Part shown: positions 1-7,924 of the stretch, one piece after another
Numbering within the stretch: position 1 is the first letter of the stretch
Layout of the letters: every line of letters begins with the position of its first letter
Origin: a virus
Length of the DNA stretch: 64,000 bases
Reading direction: 5' to 3' (one strand)
IMG/VR virus record: IMGVR_UViG_3300013116_000108
Location: 140,101 to 204,100 of that record
The notes under the pieces: model-generated
What the model was told of the DNA's origin: nothing
The model's input: the letters and a program-made list of their open reading frames with translations, nothing else
Database searches by the model: none
Position numbers and translations under genes: made by a program

Positions 1-366
1 ATAAATTCTGTGTCCGTTTGGAGGAGCACTTGTAAATGTAATATCTCTACCTGAAACAGTATAAGCCTGAGTAGGCTCTTGTGGAACGTTACCTACTATA
101 ACAATAACATTTTTTACATCTGCTGGTGCTGTAGTGAAAAAATTAGTAAACGTTGTTGTTGATCCGTCACCTGTTGCTGTATCAAGACCCATTCCTAATG
201 TGCCTTGAGGTGTTACAGATCTAAAAGCAGTACCGTCATAGTATTCCATTCTGTTTGTATCTTCGTTAAAACGAAATGTTCCTTTATCTGGGGAGTCAGG
301 TCTTTCTGCTGTAGTTCCAGATGCTGTAGAAATTCCTGTTGATTTAGCCTTTAAAAAATATCCCAT
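1..366 (-). CDS. Virion fibre-like structural protein, 3' part cut by window edge
   Basis: The frame is open from the ATG at 366 through base 1, so the C-terminal part is missing; 122 codons are visible. The N-terminal half has the pattern RPDSPDKGTFRFNEDTNRME followed by YYDGTAFRSV, typical of marine phage fibre and neck proteins. It is followed by a module starting TGDGSTTTF and ending ITFTSAPPNG. The same beta-rich module recurs in the giant baseplate protein at 36-49 kb. The gene starts two bases after the upstream stop codon and shares its transcript. A structural role is inferred; the exact virion position is unknown. Confidence 0.7.
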   Translation of the reverse strand, partial: MGYFLKAKSTGISTASGTTAERPDSPDKGTFRFNEDTNRMEYYDGTAFRSVTPQGTLGMGLDTATGDGSTTTFTNFFTTAPADVKNVIVIVGNVPQEPTQAYTVSGRDITFTSAPPNGHRIY

Positions 367-368
367 TT

Positions 369-677
369 TTAAATACCTACGTATGAAACAGTAGCATATA
401 CTGATGAAGCGTGAGAACACAATGCTTGTATTGTATCACCATTTGATAATACAATTTTTTCAGCACTCATAATATATGTGTCGCCGGCATTAATTGATAA
501 TGATTTAATAATTCTATTTGTAGCATCTGCTGTACCGCTATTTGCTACAAGATGGACATCAATAGTTCTTGCCGAAGCATTATCATTTGTAAAAAATATA
601 GATGTAGTTGCCGAATCACCACTGCTCGTATAAACTGTACCTATGCTTGTTCCTAAAGTTGCTTTTGCTAACGCCAT
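369..677 (-). CDS. Small virion structural protein (unrecognised)
   Basis: This 102-residue protein has no Cys pairs beyond a single Cys, no membrane segment, and alternating hydrophobic and Thr/Ser-rich stretches that suggest a single beta-sandwich domain. An AGGA ribosome-binding site lies before the ATG at 677. It lies between two fibre-like genes in one minus-strand run, which suggests a decoration or fibre-associated role. I do not recognise a named T4 counterpart. Confidence 0.65.
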   Translation of the reverse strand: MALAKATLGTSIGTVYTSSGDSATTSIFFTNDNASARTIDVHLVANSGTADATNRIIKSLSINAGDTYIMSAEKIVLSNGDTIQALCSHASSVYATVSYVGI

Positions 678-686
678 TTTCTTTTC

Positions 687-1415
687 CTAAAATATCAATC
701 CGTATACGATTGCTTTACTCTTACTTACCATTTCTTGTGCCGAACCTGATGGTGCTTGAACGTAAACTCCTGTTCCTCCACCGCCTGGTGCTTTAGCATA
801 AACTAATGATTTTCCCGAAACCGCACTCGGATCTGTTGTTTGTGTTAATCTCAAAAGGGCATCTGTAGTAACATTTCCAGTAACGTCTAAAGTAGTTGAT
901 ACTGTTGCCGCTCCAGTAACTGCCAGTGTTGTACCATCAAAGGTTAAATTTGCTTCGCCTTGTAAAGCATTTGCTCCTGTAACTGTTGTTATAGTATTGT
1001 CTGTAGATCCAGTTAATGCTACACCACCTGCTACTCCATCAACGTATGCTTTTGTAGTTAAGTGTGTTGCTGATGTAGGTGTTCCGCCTGATACTGTTGT
1101 TAATGTACTTCCTTCTTTAAAAGTAAAACTATCAACACTATCATCATATAATATTGTTACATTTGTTGCTGATCCTCTTTCGATTTCAATACCAGCCGTT
1201 GTCGCTGTAATACCAGCACCAGATTCATCTTTATTTAAAACAATAGTGTTATCTGAGATTGTAGAATTAGTTGTTTCTACTTCAGTTGTAGCACCTGTTA
1301 CAATAAGATTACCTGCTACAGTAAGCGAGTGAGTTGTTACGGTAACATTAGAATCTGTACCACTAGTAGTGATCTTATAATGTCCGTCAAATCTTTTCTC
1401 TGAAATTTTTGCCAT
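687..1415 (-). CDS. Fibre-like structural protein with TTKAYVD motif
   Basis: This 242-residue protein is low in charge and rich in Thr, Val, Gly and Ala. It carries repeated short beta strands such as LTVAGNLIVTGATTEVE and LDVTGNVTTDALLRL. The phrase THLTTKAYVDGVAG near residue 125 is a hallmark of phage fibre proteins; a cognate TKQYVDNQ occurs in the protein encoded at 50.0-51.5 kb. An AAGGAT Shine-Dalgarno precedes the ATG at 1415. A fibre or whisker component is likely, but the attachment point is unknown. Confidence 0.7.
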   Translation of the reverse strand: MAKISEKRFDGHYKITTSGTDSNVTVTTHSLTVAGNLIVTGATTEVETTNSTISDNTIVLNKDESGAGITATTAGIEIERGSATNVTILYDDSVDSFTFKEGSTLTTVSGGTPTSATHLTTKAYVDGVAGGVALTGSTDNTITTVTGANALQGEANLTFDGTTLAVTGAATVSTTLDVTGNVTTDALLRLTQTTDPSAVSGKSLVYAKAPGGGGTGVYVQAPSGSAQEMVSKSKAIVYGLIF

Positions 1416-1427
1416 TTTTAATTATCC

Positions 1428-2081
1428 TTATACATTATTTATTTCTTTTTCGAACTGTTCAAACGTGATTTCTCTGTGATTTGAGCATTCTTTCCATTGT
1501 TCTGGCACAAAATTATTCAAAGCACCTATTCTAGCAAAATTTTTATCTGAATATTCTAACATTATTCGTCTAATTTGATCGACCCAGTTCATATAATATG
1601 TTGCGGCCGCTGTAGAAGGCTTGTAAGCATTTGTGCCGGAATATATATTATTAATATCATTGTCTCTATCACCCACACCCATTAGATCAAATCCCATAAA
1701 ATAAATGTATCTGTGACCTTCAAAACAGGCATAAGTTAAAGCAACAGGGCCACTACTATATCCCCAATTATGCTCTATTTTTCTACTATGTATATTTTCG
1801 TAATCAGTATCTTGCCACTTTCTATCCACGTGTGTTTTAATAAGTTTGCCAGGCCGTCTTGTATAAAAAGGAATTTTAGCAGGAATATTTTCTAAAACAT
1901 CAGGATTAATTTCTGATAGCTCTATCTCTTCTCTCATTTTGTCATCAGTAGCAATTAAAACATCAGGGAGAAAATCTCTATATAAAGCGTTACAGCCATA
2001 TATAGTTCCTTTGCCTCTTAATGTATTTAAATCAAAATGAGATCTTGATAATCCGTTGCCAATTACAAATGCTTTATCCAT
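1428..2081 (-). CDS. GNG-motif protein, possible glycan or nucleotide-binding enzyme
   Basis: The 217-residue protein starts with a beta strand and glycine turn (VIGNGLSRS), followed by GCNALYRDFLPDVLIATDD. This layout resembles the DUF115/MptE-like and motility-accessory families that bind nucleotide sugars or pterins. A shorter relative with the same opening (CIGNGVS) is encoded at 56.1 kb in the glycosyltransferase island. GAAGG precedes the ATG. It sits inside a structural gene run, so virion glycosylation is possible; that is inference only. Confidence 0.6.
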   Translation of the reverse strand: MDKAFVIGNGLSRSHFDLNTLRGKGTIYGCNALYRDFLPDVLIATDDKMREEIELSEINPDVLENIPAKIPFYTRRPGKLIKTHVDRKWQDTDYENIHSRKIEHNWGYSSGPVALTYACFEGHRYIYFMGFDLMGVGDRDNDINNIYSGTNAYKPSTAAATYYMNWVDQIRRIMLEYSDKNFARIGALNNFVPEQWKECSNHREITFEQFEKEINNV

Positions 2082-2092
2082 TATATACCTTC

Positions 2093-2134
2093 AAAAAAAA
2101 ATGACTGCTAATAATAGTAATTAGCAGTCATTTT
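2093..2134 (-). terminator. Rho-independent terminator after the 2156-2533 gene
   Basis: A perfect 14-bp inverted repeat (arms 2098-2111 and 2121-2134, loop of nine) is followed on the minus strand by a run of T read from the A tract at 2093-2100. It lies 22 bases past the stop codon of the small virion gene. It should separate that late transcript from the fibre genes to its left. Confidence 0.85.
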
Positions 2135-2155
2135 GAATTATAATGATCTATCTGA

Positions 2156-2533
2156 TTAGATAGCAACTATTGTCATTTTATTAACAGCAGAGTCATCCGA
2201 AATTGACCATGTGTATCTTACACCGTCAAAATCAGTACAAGATCTGTTGTACATTTTTTTGATATTTTTATAAGTTGTAGTACCGTTAATTACAGCAGAA
2301 ATAGACATTTCGTTAGCGCCTAAGTTCTCAGATGCTTTATCAACTAGTGTACATACACCTTCGTTACCTGAATCATCTTTAGCATCATCAACTAAAAATT
2401 TGTTTGATGATCTTTGTGATTTAATCATTCCTTGTACTGAAGCCGAGTTTGAACCTACTTTACAGTTAACATTAATGTTACCTGAATCTGTATCAACTTC
2501 ACCAAAGTGTTTTTTATTTACTGGACGTCCCAT
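2156..2533 (-). CDS. Small conserved-looking virion protein starting MGRPVNKKHFG
   Basis: This 125-residue protein has a strong AGGAG site before its ATG, its own late promoter about 90 bases upstream and its own terminator, so it is a single-gene late unit. The MGRPVNKKHFG opening is one I associate with small marine myophage structural proteins of unknown position. Three Cys are present and no membrane segment. High expression would fit a decoration or tail-tube-associated protein, but no function is assigned. Confidence 0.65.
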   Translation of the reverse strand: MGRPVNKKHFGEVDTDSGNINVNCKVGSNSASVQGMIKSQRSSNKFLVDDAKDDSGNEGVCTLVDKASENLGANEMSISAVINGTTTYKNIKKMYNRSCTDFDGVRYTWSISDDSAVNKMTIVAI

Positions 2534-2622
2534 TTTTTTCTCCTAAGTTACGTTTTAAGTAATACGCGGTGGGTCAATTCCGCATAAGTCCACACCATTT
2601 GTGGCACGATTTTTGACAGTAG

Positions 2623-2630
2623 TATTTATC
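2623..2630 (-). promoter_or_regulatory. T4-type late promoter element
   Basis: The minus strand reads GATAAATA, one base from the T4 late consensus TATAAATA. It would start transcription near 2617 and give an 84-base leader for the gene starting at 2533. The leader contains a CCACA/TGTGG hairpin. No sigma70 -35 box is needed for gp55 promoters. Confidence 0.55.
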
Positions 2631-3247
2631 TAAATAATATACTTTTTAACAACCTCATAAACACATTTATGACCGTAAGCATTAAGTTTTCTATCAGGGG
2701 CACAATCTTTATAAAAAGAACCAACATTAGTTAAATCAGGATGTTGCTCCATTACCCAACCCCAAAATTGATTTATATCACCTCTGTTTATATATGGTAT
2801 AACTATTAATTTATCTGTAGATTTTCTATAACTTTCTTGTATAAAAATTAAACACTTTTTATTATGAGCCCAACTATTTAATATATCATATGTAAAATTA
2901 GATTGCCATTCGCAATACTCGTGTGTCATATGAGGTCCTAAATTTTCTGTAATGTTATGTAAAGGTCCTGTTACGTCCCAGTTTAATGATCTGTTTGACG
3001 AGGGCATTACACTAACAAAAAAATCATTATAACCATTATCTATATTACTTTTTAAAATTGTACTAGCATAATACAACGGACTAATGCCTATTGTGTGTTC
3101 TTTTGATGGCTTATGTAATGTTATAACATTTTCAAAATCTTTACCTAACAACTCCCACCAGTGTTCTCCAGATTTTACATTAAAGCCATTATATGGCCCA
3201 GGACTTGCTATAAGTTGATCGCCGTATGTTATTAAATTTTTGCCCAT
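2630..3247 (-). CDS. Divergent SGNH-hydrolase-like protein with altered catalytic block
   Basis: From the ATG at 3247 the protein is 205 residues; an upstream in-frame ATG at 3262 adds five. The start is chosen because it puts the GDQ motif at the usual distance from the N-terminus, as in the three SGNH proteins near 60-63 kb. Those open with GDSW or GDSF; here the Ser is Gln (LITYGDQL). The C-terminal NAYGHKCVYEV resembles block V of the others, but the Asp-His-Pro is not intact. It could therefore be a non-catalytic relative. A possible sigma70 promoter (TTGACA at 3281-3286, TATGTT at 3258-3263) lies just upstream. Assignment is tentative. Confidence 0.5.
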   Translation of the reverse strand: MGKNLITYGDQLIASPGPYNGFNVKSGEHWWELLGKDFENVITLHKPSKEHTIGISPLYYASTILKSNIDNGYNDFFVSVMPSSNRSLNWDVTGPLHNITENLGPHMTHEYCEWQSNFTYDILNSWAHNKKCLIFIQESYRKSTDKLIVIPYINRGDINQFWGWVMEQHPDLTNVGSFYKDCAPDRKLNAYGHKCVYEVVKKYII

Positions 3248-3301
3248 AATATTATTTAACATAATATATTCTCAAAAAAATGTCAACCAAAAAATAGTCA
3301 T

Positions 3302-3330
3302 AAAAAAAGGTAAACACGAAGTTTACCTTT
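3302..3330 (-). terminator. Rho-independent terminator of the 3.3-3.6 kb RNA
   Basis: A perfect 10-bp stem (3306-3315 with 3321-3330, five-base loop) is followed on the minus strand by seven T. It ends the structured RNA that starts near 3596 and lies before the next minus-strand gene. Confidence 0.85.
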
Positions 3331-3596
3331 TCTCTTTTACTTTACCGTGAGTAAAAACGTGTGTATTAAGGCACAACCCTAAACAAGCAAAATAGGGAGG
3401 ACTCGGTTATACCTCCAACCCCTTGACCGGATACCATTCCTAATCCAGGGAGCCTAGTTCCGCTCGGTAGAGCGATGTGATTCTTAGTTTCTCAACTTTG
3501 AACCTGGGTACCACCCCTAACTAGCCTAGTTCGACGCTCTGGTAAACGCCTCTTCCTAGCACTATAAACAAAAGTTAATTATTCTTTTGTTGCTAT
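3302..3596 (-). ncRNA. Structured non-coding RNA, about 295 nt, family not recognised
   Basis: The stretch has no credible ORF and is clearly more GC-rich than its surroundings. A sigma70 promoter precedes it and a strong terminator ends it. Visible helices on the minus strand include AGAGCG/CGCTCT (3469-3474 with 3535-3540), GAGC/GCTC (3450-3453 with 3462-3465), CTGGAT/ATCCGG (3427-3432 with 3443-3448) and GGAGG/CCTCC (3396-3400 with 3412-3416). In the third helix a C-A mismatch on the plus strand becomes a U-G wobble on the minus strand, which supports minus orientation. The decamer GAACTAGGCT occurs twice. I see no tmRNA or tRNA signature. It could belong to a marine environmental RNA class such as the IMES motifs, but I cannot verify that. 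Confidence 0.7.
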
Positions 3597-3602
3597 GTTA
3601 CT

Positions 3603-3631
3603 AATATAGCAAACATTTACTATATTGTCAA
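3603..3631 (-). promoter_or_regulatory. Sigma70-type promoter for the structured RNA
   Basis: On the minus strand TTGACA (3626-3631) is separated by exactly 17 bases from TATATT (3603-3608), which predicts a start near 3596. The -35 box is perfect and the -10 box matches five of six bases. It points at the RNA, not at a protein gene, and implies transcription by host polymerase before late sigma appears. Confidence 0.75.
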
Positions 3632-3668
3632 CCTTTTTTTTAATTTTTTTGGAAAAAGATATTTTGGC

Positions 3669-3697
3669 CAAAAAGAAAGGCGCCTAAGCGCCTTTCT
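3669..3697 (-). terminator. Terminator after the major capsid gene
   Basis: A GC-rich perfect 10-bp stem (3674-3683 with 3688-3697, four-base loop) is followed on the minus strand by five T. It lies 25 bases past the capsid stop codon and closes the head operon before the RNA promoter. Confidence 0.9.
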
Positions 3698-3721
3698 AAA
3701 TACTTCTAAAGTTCTTTACTA

Positions 3722-4894
3722 TTAAGCAAACGAGATGTTTGACATAGCAATTTCACCCAAGTAGTCACCAGCATTACCAAGTGATGATGCTGTGTTAGTT
3801 AACTCAACATAACCGTATCTAGTCATGAAGCCAACTACTGGCTCTAAAGTATCAGGATCAAGTACAACACCTGAAGACATTAGAGGAACGTATGGGCAAT
3901 AGAACGCCGCCGCGTCTGCTTCGCTTGAACCTTTGTATCCAACTAGTACTGCTGAGTCATCAGCCGCATAAGTGTCTACGTAGATTTTCATAGCGCCATT
4001 CAATGTACCTACAAACTTGTTGTTTGTTGGTGCTTCAAATGAACCTTCAGTTGTTCTTGCGAACGCTGAAGTAGAAGCAGATTGAAGTACTGTAAGAGCT
4101 TGTGGAGAAACCACAGCCCAGTTACCAGCACCACGTCTAGTTCTTTGAGCAATTTTATTTGCTGTTCTGTTGATTAATACAGCCAGAGCCGCATGTTCGT
4201 CACCAACGTAAGTAGCAGTACCACTTACAGCCGTTTGGTTGTAAGTTTCTTCAGTAGCCGCTAGTGATCTTAAAGAAGTAAGAACTTCTTGGTCGATCTC
4301 AGCAGTAATTTCTTGAGCCAAAGCGGCCATAATTTCTGCTTCAACGTCGATTCCGTGCATTGATTGAGCGTCTTGAGCCGATTCAAATGTCCAACGAGCT
4401 GATAATTTACGAGTTTTCGCTTCAACTGGTTGCTTTAAGATTTGAATGTTCAATTTCTTACCTGGTGCACCTTCTAAAGTAGCCGTAGAAGCACCTGCTC
4501 CTGGGTTACTATCGTTACCTGAGTAAGATTCTGCAATCTTGAACGGAGATAATGCTTCGTCACCAGCAGTGATGTTTGTAGCACCACCTGTAGTAGTATC
4601 AGCATATCTAACTCTTAGTGTATGAATTTGACCTACTGGGCCTTGCATAGGCTGAACACCAACGATTTCGTTAGCGATAACAGTAGGCATAACACGTCTG
4701 ATTACTGGTAGTATCACACGGTTTAATGTAGCAACGTTACCGGCAGATGTCGCGCCAGCAGTTGCCGCCTCTTTTAAGTATGAGCGGGTATTCTCTAAAA
4801 CAACGCTCATAGTTGATTTAGAATTTCCATCTAAACCTTCCATAAGTGCCGATTTAGTATCATCCCAACGGCTTTCAATTAATGTATCTGACAT
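3722..4894 (-). CDS. 23: Major capsid protein gp23
   Basis: The gene encodes 390 residues directly downstream of scaffold and prohead protease genes, the fixed position of T4 gene 23. The sequence has the T4-like capsid features: ILPVIRRVMPTVIANEIVGVQPM near residue 60 and a conserved end MTRYGYVELTNTASSLGNAGDY. The N-terminus contains LKE followed by A at residues 42-43 and LME followed by G at 19-20; both fit the gp21 cleavage rule of (I/L)xE before A or G, so removal of the first 42 residues is predicted. It is shorter than T4 gp23 (521). A good AAGGGAG site precedes the ATG. Confidence 0.93.
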   Translation of the reverse strand: MSDTLIESRWDDTKSALMEGLDGNSKSTMSVVLENTRSYLKEAATAGATSAGNVATLNRVILPVIRRVMPTVIANEIVGVQPMQGPVGQIHTLRVRYADTTTGGATNITAGDEALSPFKIAESYSGNDSNPGAGASTATLEGAPGKKLNIQILKQPVEAKTRKLSARWTFESAQDAQSMHGIDVEAEIMAALAQEITAEIDQEVLTSLRSLAATEETYNQTAVSGTATYVGDEHAALAVLINRTANKIAQRTRRGAGNWAVVSPQALTVLQSASTSAFARTTEGSFEAPTNNKFVGTLNGAMKIYVDTYAADDSAVLVGYKGSSEADAAAFYCPYVPLMSSGVVLDPDTLEPVVGFMTRYGYVELTNTASSLGNAGDYLGEIAMSNISFA

Positions 4895-4913
4895 TTTTAT
4901 GTCTCCCTTATAA

Positions 4914-5996
4914 TTACATTCCAGCCAATTTCTGAAGAAGAACTATGTTGCCTTCATCAGCGTCTTGGCTTTGTTTAGTTTTATTTCCAGTAACTTCTCT
5001 ACGAGTTTCCGCTAAAACTTCTTTCTTTGGTGCCTCGTCTTTTAGTACTGCTGGCAAATATTTGTCGTATGCTGATTGTATCTTATCAGTTGCGACACTT
5101 TCGAGTAAACTTTGCATTACTTCAGCCTGCTTGTTTGCTAACGGCTTCATTAATTCATTGAGTTTTTCTTTTCTTTCGATACCCTCGTTAATTTGCTCAA
5201 TTCTTGCCTTTTGAGCTTCAACTTCTTTAGCAGATGCTTCTGATTTCTCAGTTGCTTCTTTTAATTGCTTGTCTTTGTCAACAATTACTGCTTCTAAATC
5301 TTTCATTTCTTGATTTTCATTCAAGTAACTAGTAGAATATTCAGCGGCAAATGTTTCAAACAATTTGCGACCAAAGTTGTTTTCACGAGCCTGTTTGATA
5401 TCTTCTTTAAGTTGAGTTAGTTCGTCTCTTAAAGTACCTGTTACGGCTTCCTTAACAAGTTTGCTTGATTTCTCTACAAATTTCTTCTTGAGTGTATCAA
5501 GTTGATCTTTTGCTTCAGCAACTAATCTTACTTTAGTTTCCACAACGTCTTTCTTATCTTTGTGGAATTCAGTAATTTCAGATGCTAAGTTTTCAATTAC
5601 AAACTTTTCAAGTTTTTCCATTGTAGCAGACTGTGACTTACGATCTGATCTAAGTTCACTAATTTCTTCTGCTAATTTCTTAACTAGGAAATTATTAAAC
5701 TTTTCAGCAGATTCAGTCATTTTCGCATTAAGTTTAACACGATCTTCTGCTAATGCTTTCTTTTCAGCAACTACTTGCTCAATTTCAGCACTTAGGTTTT
5801 CCGTAACCATCTTATCGAGAGCCTCAACCATAGTTTGTTTATCATGCTCATAACGTCCGGCGAATTCCTCGCGGAGATCCTGAGTAACTTCTTCACGGAT
5901 TTCTTTTAACTTGGTATCCCAAGCCTCAGTAATCTGTGCTCTAGTTTCCTCATTCACTAAATCGCTATCAAGCAACGGTTTGATGACTTCTAACAT
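4914..5996 (-). CDS. 22: Prohead scaffold protein gp22
   Basis: This is a highly charged, almost wholly helical protein of about 360 residues, rich in Lys, Glu and Ala heptads, as expected of the T4 internal scaffold that is degraded during head maturation. Several (I/L)xE sites, such as LVKE before A, could be cut by gp21. I place the start at the ATG at 5996 because an AGGAG site lies nine bases before it; a TTG three codons upstream overlaps the protease stop. It lies between protease and capsid genes as in T4. Confidence 0.88.
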   Translation of the reverse strand: MLEVIKPLLDSDLVNEETRAQITEAWDTKLKEIREEVTQDLREEFAGRYEHDKQTMVEALDKMVTENLSAEIEQVVAEKKALAEDRVKLNAKMTESAEKFNNFLVKKLAEEISELRSDRKSQSATMEKLEKFVIENLASEITEFHKDKKDVVETKVRLVAEAKDQLDTLKKKFVEKSSKLVKEAVTGTLRDELTQLKEDIKQARENNFGRKLFETFAAEYSTSYLNENQEMKDLEAVIVDKDKQLKEATEKSEASAKEVEAQKARIEQINEGIERKEKLNELMKPLANKQAEVMQSLLESVATDKIQSAYDKYLPAVLKDEAPKKEVLAETRREVTGNKTKQSQDADEGNIVLLQKLAGM

Positions 5997-6001
5997 ATTG
6001 G

Positions 6002-6634
6002 TCAACTCCTAACTTTTAGTTCTTGGATGAGCTTTAATACTTCATCCTTTAAATACCTCTGTACCTTATTATCATGCTGTGCTTCTTTGGCAATTTCTAA
6101 AACTTTATGACCATGTGTCATGTTCAAAAGTCCTTCGTATATTGCCGTAGGGTAGGCATTAGGTGCAGAAGGTTGTGCTACGACATCTATCGTAACTATC
6201 TCGAATTCGCTCACCTGTCCGGTGGCTTCATTGACATTGCCGCTTCCGCGACTGCTTACTCCCAATTTTACACCATTGTCCACCATAGTTTTCACTAGTT
6301 GTCCCATTGGTGTAGGGAGAATCTTTAATTTACCAAATCCGTTTGGACCATCCATCCACATATTTTCTACCATGTGGCATACCCTGTCTAGGTTAACTTG
6401 TAACCCTTCTGGGTGGTCTACTTCTCCAAGGACGCTATTGCCTGTAGAGATTTGGTCATTTAATGTTTTTACTGCCGAAGCAATTTCGTTCACAGGATAT
6501 ACACGTTGGTTAGCATTTTTTACCCCACCTTGTATACAAATTCCTTTCATGTACAAGTCCTTGCCTTCGTTAGCAGATTCTATTACTAGATTTGCTTGAT
6601 CGAACGTTAAGTTTTCTTGTAGTAAAGGTTTCAT
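6002..6634 (-). CDS. 21: Prohead maturation protease gp21
   Basis: The 210-residue protein matches the T4 gp21 serine protease family. GEVDHPE carries the catalytic His near residue 78, and LGVSSRGSG near residue 127 carries the catalytic Ser. VTIDVVAQPSAPNAYP follows as the conserved substrate-pocket segment. It cleaves scaffold and capsid precursors inside the prohead. It lies between the acidic core gene and the scaffold gene, with a short overlap into the latter. AGGA precedes the ATG. Confidence 0.92.
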   Translation of the reverse strand: MKPLLQENLTFDQANLVIESANEGKDLYMKGICIQGGVKNANQRVYPVNEIASAVKTLNDQISTGNSVLGEVDHPEGLQVNLDRVCHMVENMWMDGPNGFGKLKILPTPMGQLVKTMVDNGVKLGVSSRGSGNVNEATGQVSEFEIVTIDVVAQPSAPNAYPTAIYEGLLNMTHGHKVLEIAKEAQHDNKVQRYLKDEVLKLIQELKVRS

Positions 6635-6645
6635 TTCCTATGTCC

Positions 6646-7530
6646 TTATTTTGTTACCGGCTTTGGTGCTGGCTTTAACGCTTGTTTTCCGCCTGGCTTG
6701 TTTTGGTTTCCAGCGTCAGAAGTTTTTGGAGATGCCGCTTTAGCACCTTTTTCTTCTGCTGAGCCTTTAGCGATATTACCGGCAGAACCGCCCATATCGT
6801 TTTTGCCTGCTACTGGACCTGATTTTCCTTCGCCGCCTTCTGAAGTTACTGGAGCAGGTGCTTTTTGTGTATATTCTACAACTTGCTCTGCTTCTTCTTC
6901 AACTTCGTCTTTTGCTTCTTCAACTGGTGCTTCTTCGCCTTCAAACGCTACTGCTTCTTCAGGTTCCATGTCCATTTCTGGTTCCATGTCATCTGCTGGT
7001 GCTTCGTCGTCTGCTGGAGCATCGCCAGTCATATTTTCAAATTCTGATCTTAAATCATCAATCGCAGTTTGAAGGTCTAAAATTTCATCTTCCATACGCT
7101 CAGCGTCTTCTGGATCCATTTTTTCTTCACCTGCGTCTAAGCCCATGTCGTCAGCCATGTCGCCAGCGTCTGCTTCAGGATCTTCATCCTCAGCATCGTC
7201 TTCGCCCATGCCTACTTCGTCGGCTTTAATGTCAGCAACCAAATCAGCAGTTTCGTCTTGAGACAAGTTTTCTTCAACTTCGTCTGTCGCTTCTTCTACT
7301 TTTTCTTCGGATGCTTCTTCTACTGTTTCGTCGGCTTCTTCCACTTTTTCGTCTGCTTCTTCAACTGCTTCTTCTGAAGCCTCATCGATATCAGCAAGAT
7401 CTTCTTCGTCGATTAAGTTTTCGTAAATTTTACGAGACTCATCAACAGCGATCTCATGAAAAAGGTCTTTAGCCTTATCTTCTTCCTCATTGACTACTAG
7501 TTCAATAAGTGATTTCCATTTGTCATTCAT
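6646..7530 (-). CDS. Acidic prohead core protein (gp67/gp68 position)
   Basis: This 294-residue protein is extremely acidic. Residues 40-90 are repeats built on EEAVEEADEKVEEA, and residues 110-210 are rich in Asp, Glu, Met and Pro. The last 90 residues switch to a Lys/Pro/Gly/Ala tail ending KPAPKPVTK. Position upstream of the protease and composition fit a prohead core component degraded to internal peptides. The repeats may vary in number between isolates. Start is supported by AAGGAG before the ATG and a late-promoter-like TGTAAATA upstream. Confidence 0.75.
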   Translation of the reverse strand: MNDKWKSLIELVVNEEEDKAKDLFHEIAVDESRKIYENLIDEEDLADIDEASEEAVEEADEKVEEADETVEEASEEKVEEATDEVEENLSQDETADLVADIKADEVGMGEDDAEDEDPEADAGDMADDMGLDAGEEKMDPEDAERMEDEILDLQTAIDDLRSEFENMTGDAPADDEAPADDMEPEMDMEPEEAVAFEGEEAPVEEAKDEVEEEAEQVVEYTQKAPAPVTSEGGEGKSGPVAGKNDMGGSAGNIAKGSAEEKGAKAASPKTSDAGNQNKPGGKQALKPAPKPVTK

Positions 7531-7578
7531 GTTCGAACTCCTTGTTAATACACGAGATATGGCGCATTTTCGTAATAG

Positions 7579-7586
7579 TATTTACA
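7579..7586 (-). promoter_or_regulatory. Late-promoter-like element before core-protease-capsid genes
   Basis: The minus strand reads TGTAAATACTA, one base off TATAAATA. It shares the following CTA with the element at 2623. Transcription would start near 7573 and lead into the acidic core, gp21, gp22 and gp23 genes. It is plausible but has one mismatch. Confidence 0.4.
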
Positions 7587-7612
7587 AATATGCTAATATA
7601 ATTCGTTAAAAC

Positions 7613-7647
7613 ATCAGATAATCGCAACTTTTGGCAATATTTCTGAT
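7613..7647 (-). other. Intergenic hairpin between core genes
   Basis: ATCAGA pairs with TCTGAT, with an inner helix ATTGC/GCGAT that is continuous only on the minus strand through a U-G pair. Only four T follow, so it is a weak terminator at best. It may instead be a processing or attenuation hairpin that sets the dose between portal and capsid genes. Confidence 0.4.
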
Positions 7648-7674
7648 ATTTTATTGTTTTTAATTAATTGTTGT

Positions 7675-7908
7675 TTATAAATCGTCGCCTGAGTCTTGTT
7701 GCCCGTACTGTGCCTTAATTTTCTCTATCATTTTTGATTTTTCAAATTTCTTGGCGTCATGCATTCTTCTCAAGCCATTGATTTGACCCAAAGTAAGTTT
7801 ACTCTTTCGAGTGTTACCTTGTACAATGATACTTTGATCCTGTTCAGGATCGTAAAAATCTTTTAAATTATTTTTACTGTCTTTATTATCTAATTCAAAT
7901 AGTTTCAT
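7675..7908 (-). CDS. Small prohead core-like protein
   Basis: The 77-residue protein is highly charged, with GQINGLRRMHDAKKFEKSKM followed by IEKIKAQYG. This resembles the small conserved protein found between portal and protease genes in T4-like marine phages, where T4 has gp67. It sits 16 bases after the portal stop. No clear ribosome-binding site is seen, so translation may depend on the upstream gene. Function as core or portal partner is inferred from position. Confidence 0.65.
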   Translation of the reverse strand: MKLFELDNKDSKNNLKDFYDPEQDQSIIVQGNTRKSKLTLGQINGLRRMHDAKKFEKSKMIEKIKAQYGQQDSGDDL

Positions 7909-7924
7909 GTTAATATTTATTCAA

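Noticed and set aside
1436-1443. Late promoter AATAAATA before the 687-1415 gene
   Set aside because: It matches seven of eight bases but leaves almost no leader before the gene, and AT-rich chance matches are common here; 7914-7921 was rejected for the same reason.
3340-3560. tRNA or tmRNA in the 3.3-3.6 kb RNA, suggested by GTTCGA and CCAGG strings
   Set aside because: No cloverleaf with acceptor stem and anticodon could be drawn on either strand, and no tmRNA tag frame or matching ends are visible.
6698-7229. Plus-strand frames of 120 codons opposite the acidic core gene
   Set aside because: They are low-complexity shadows (Ser/Leu-rich) of Glu/Asp repeats on the minus strand and lack ribosome-binding sites.
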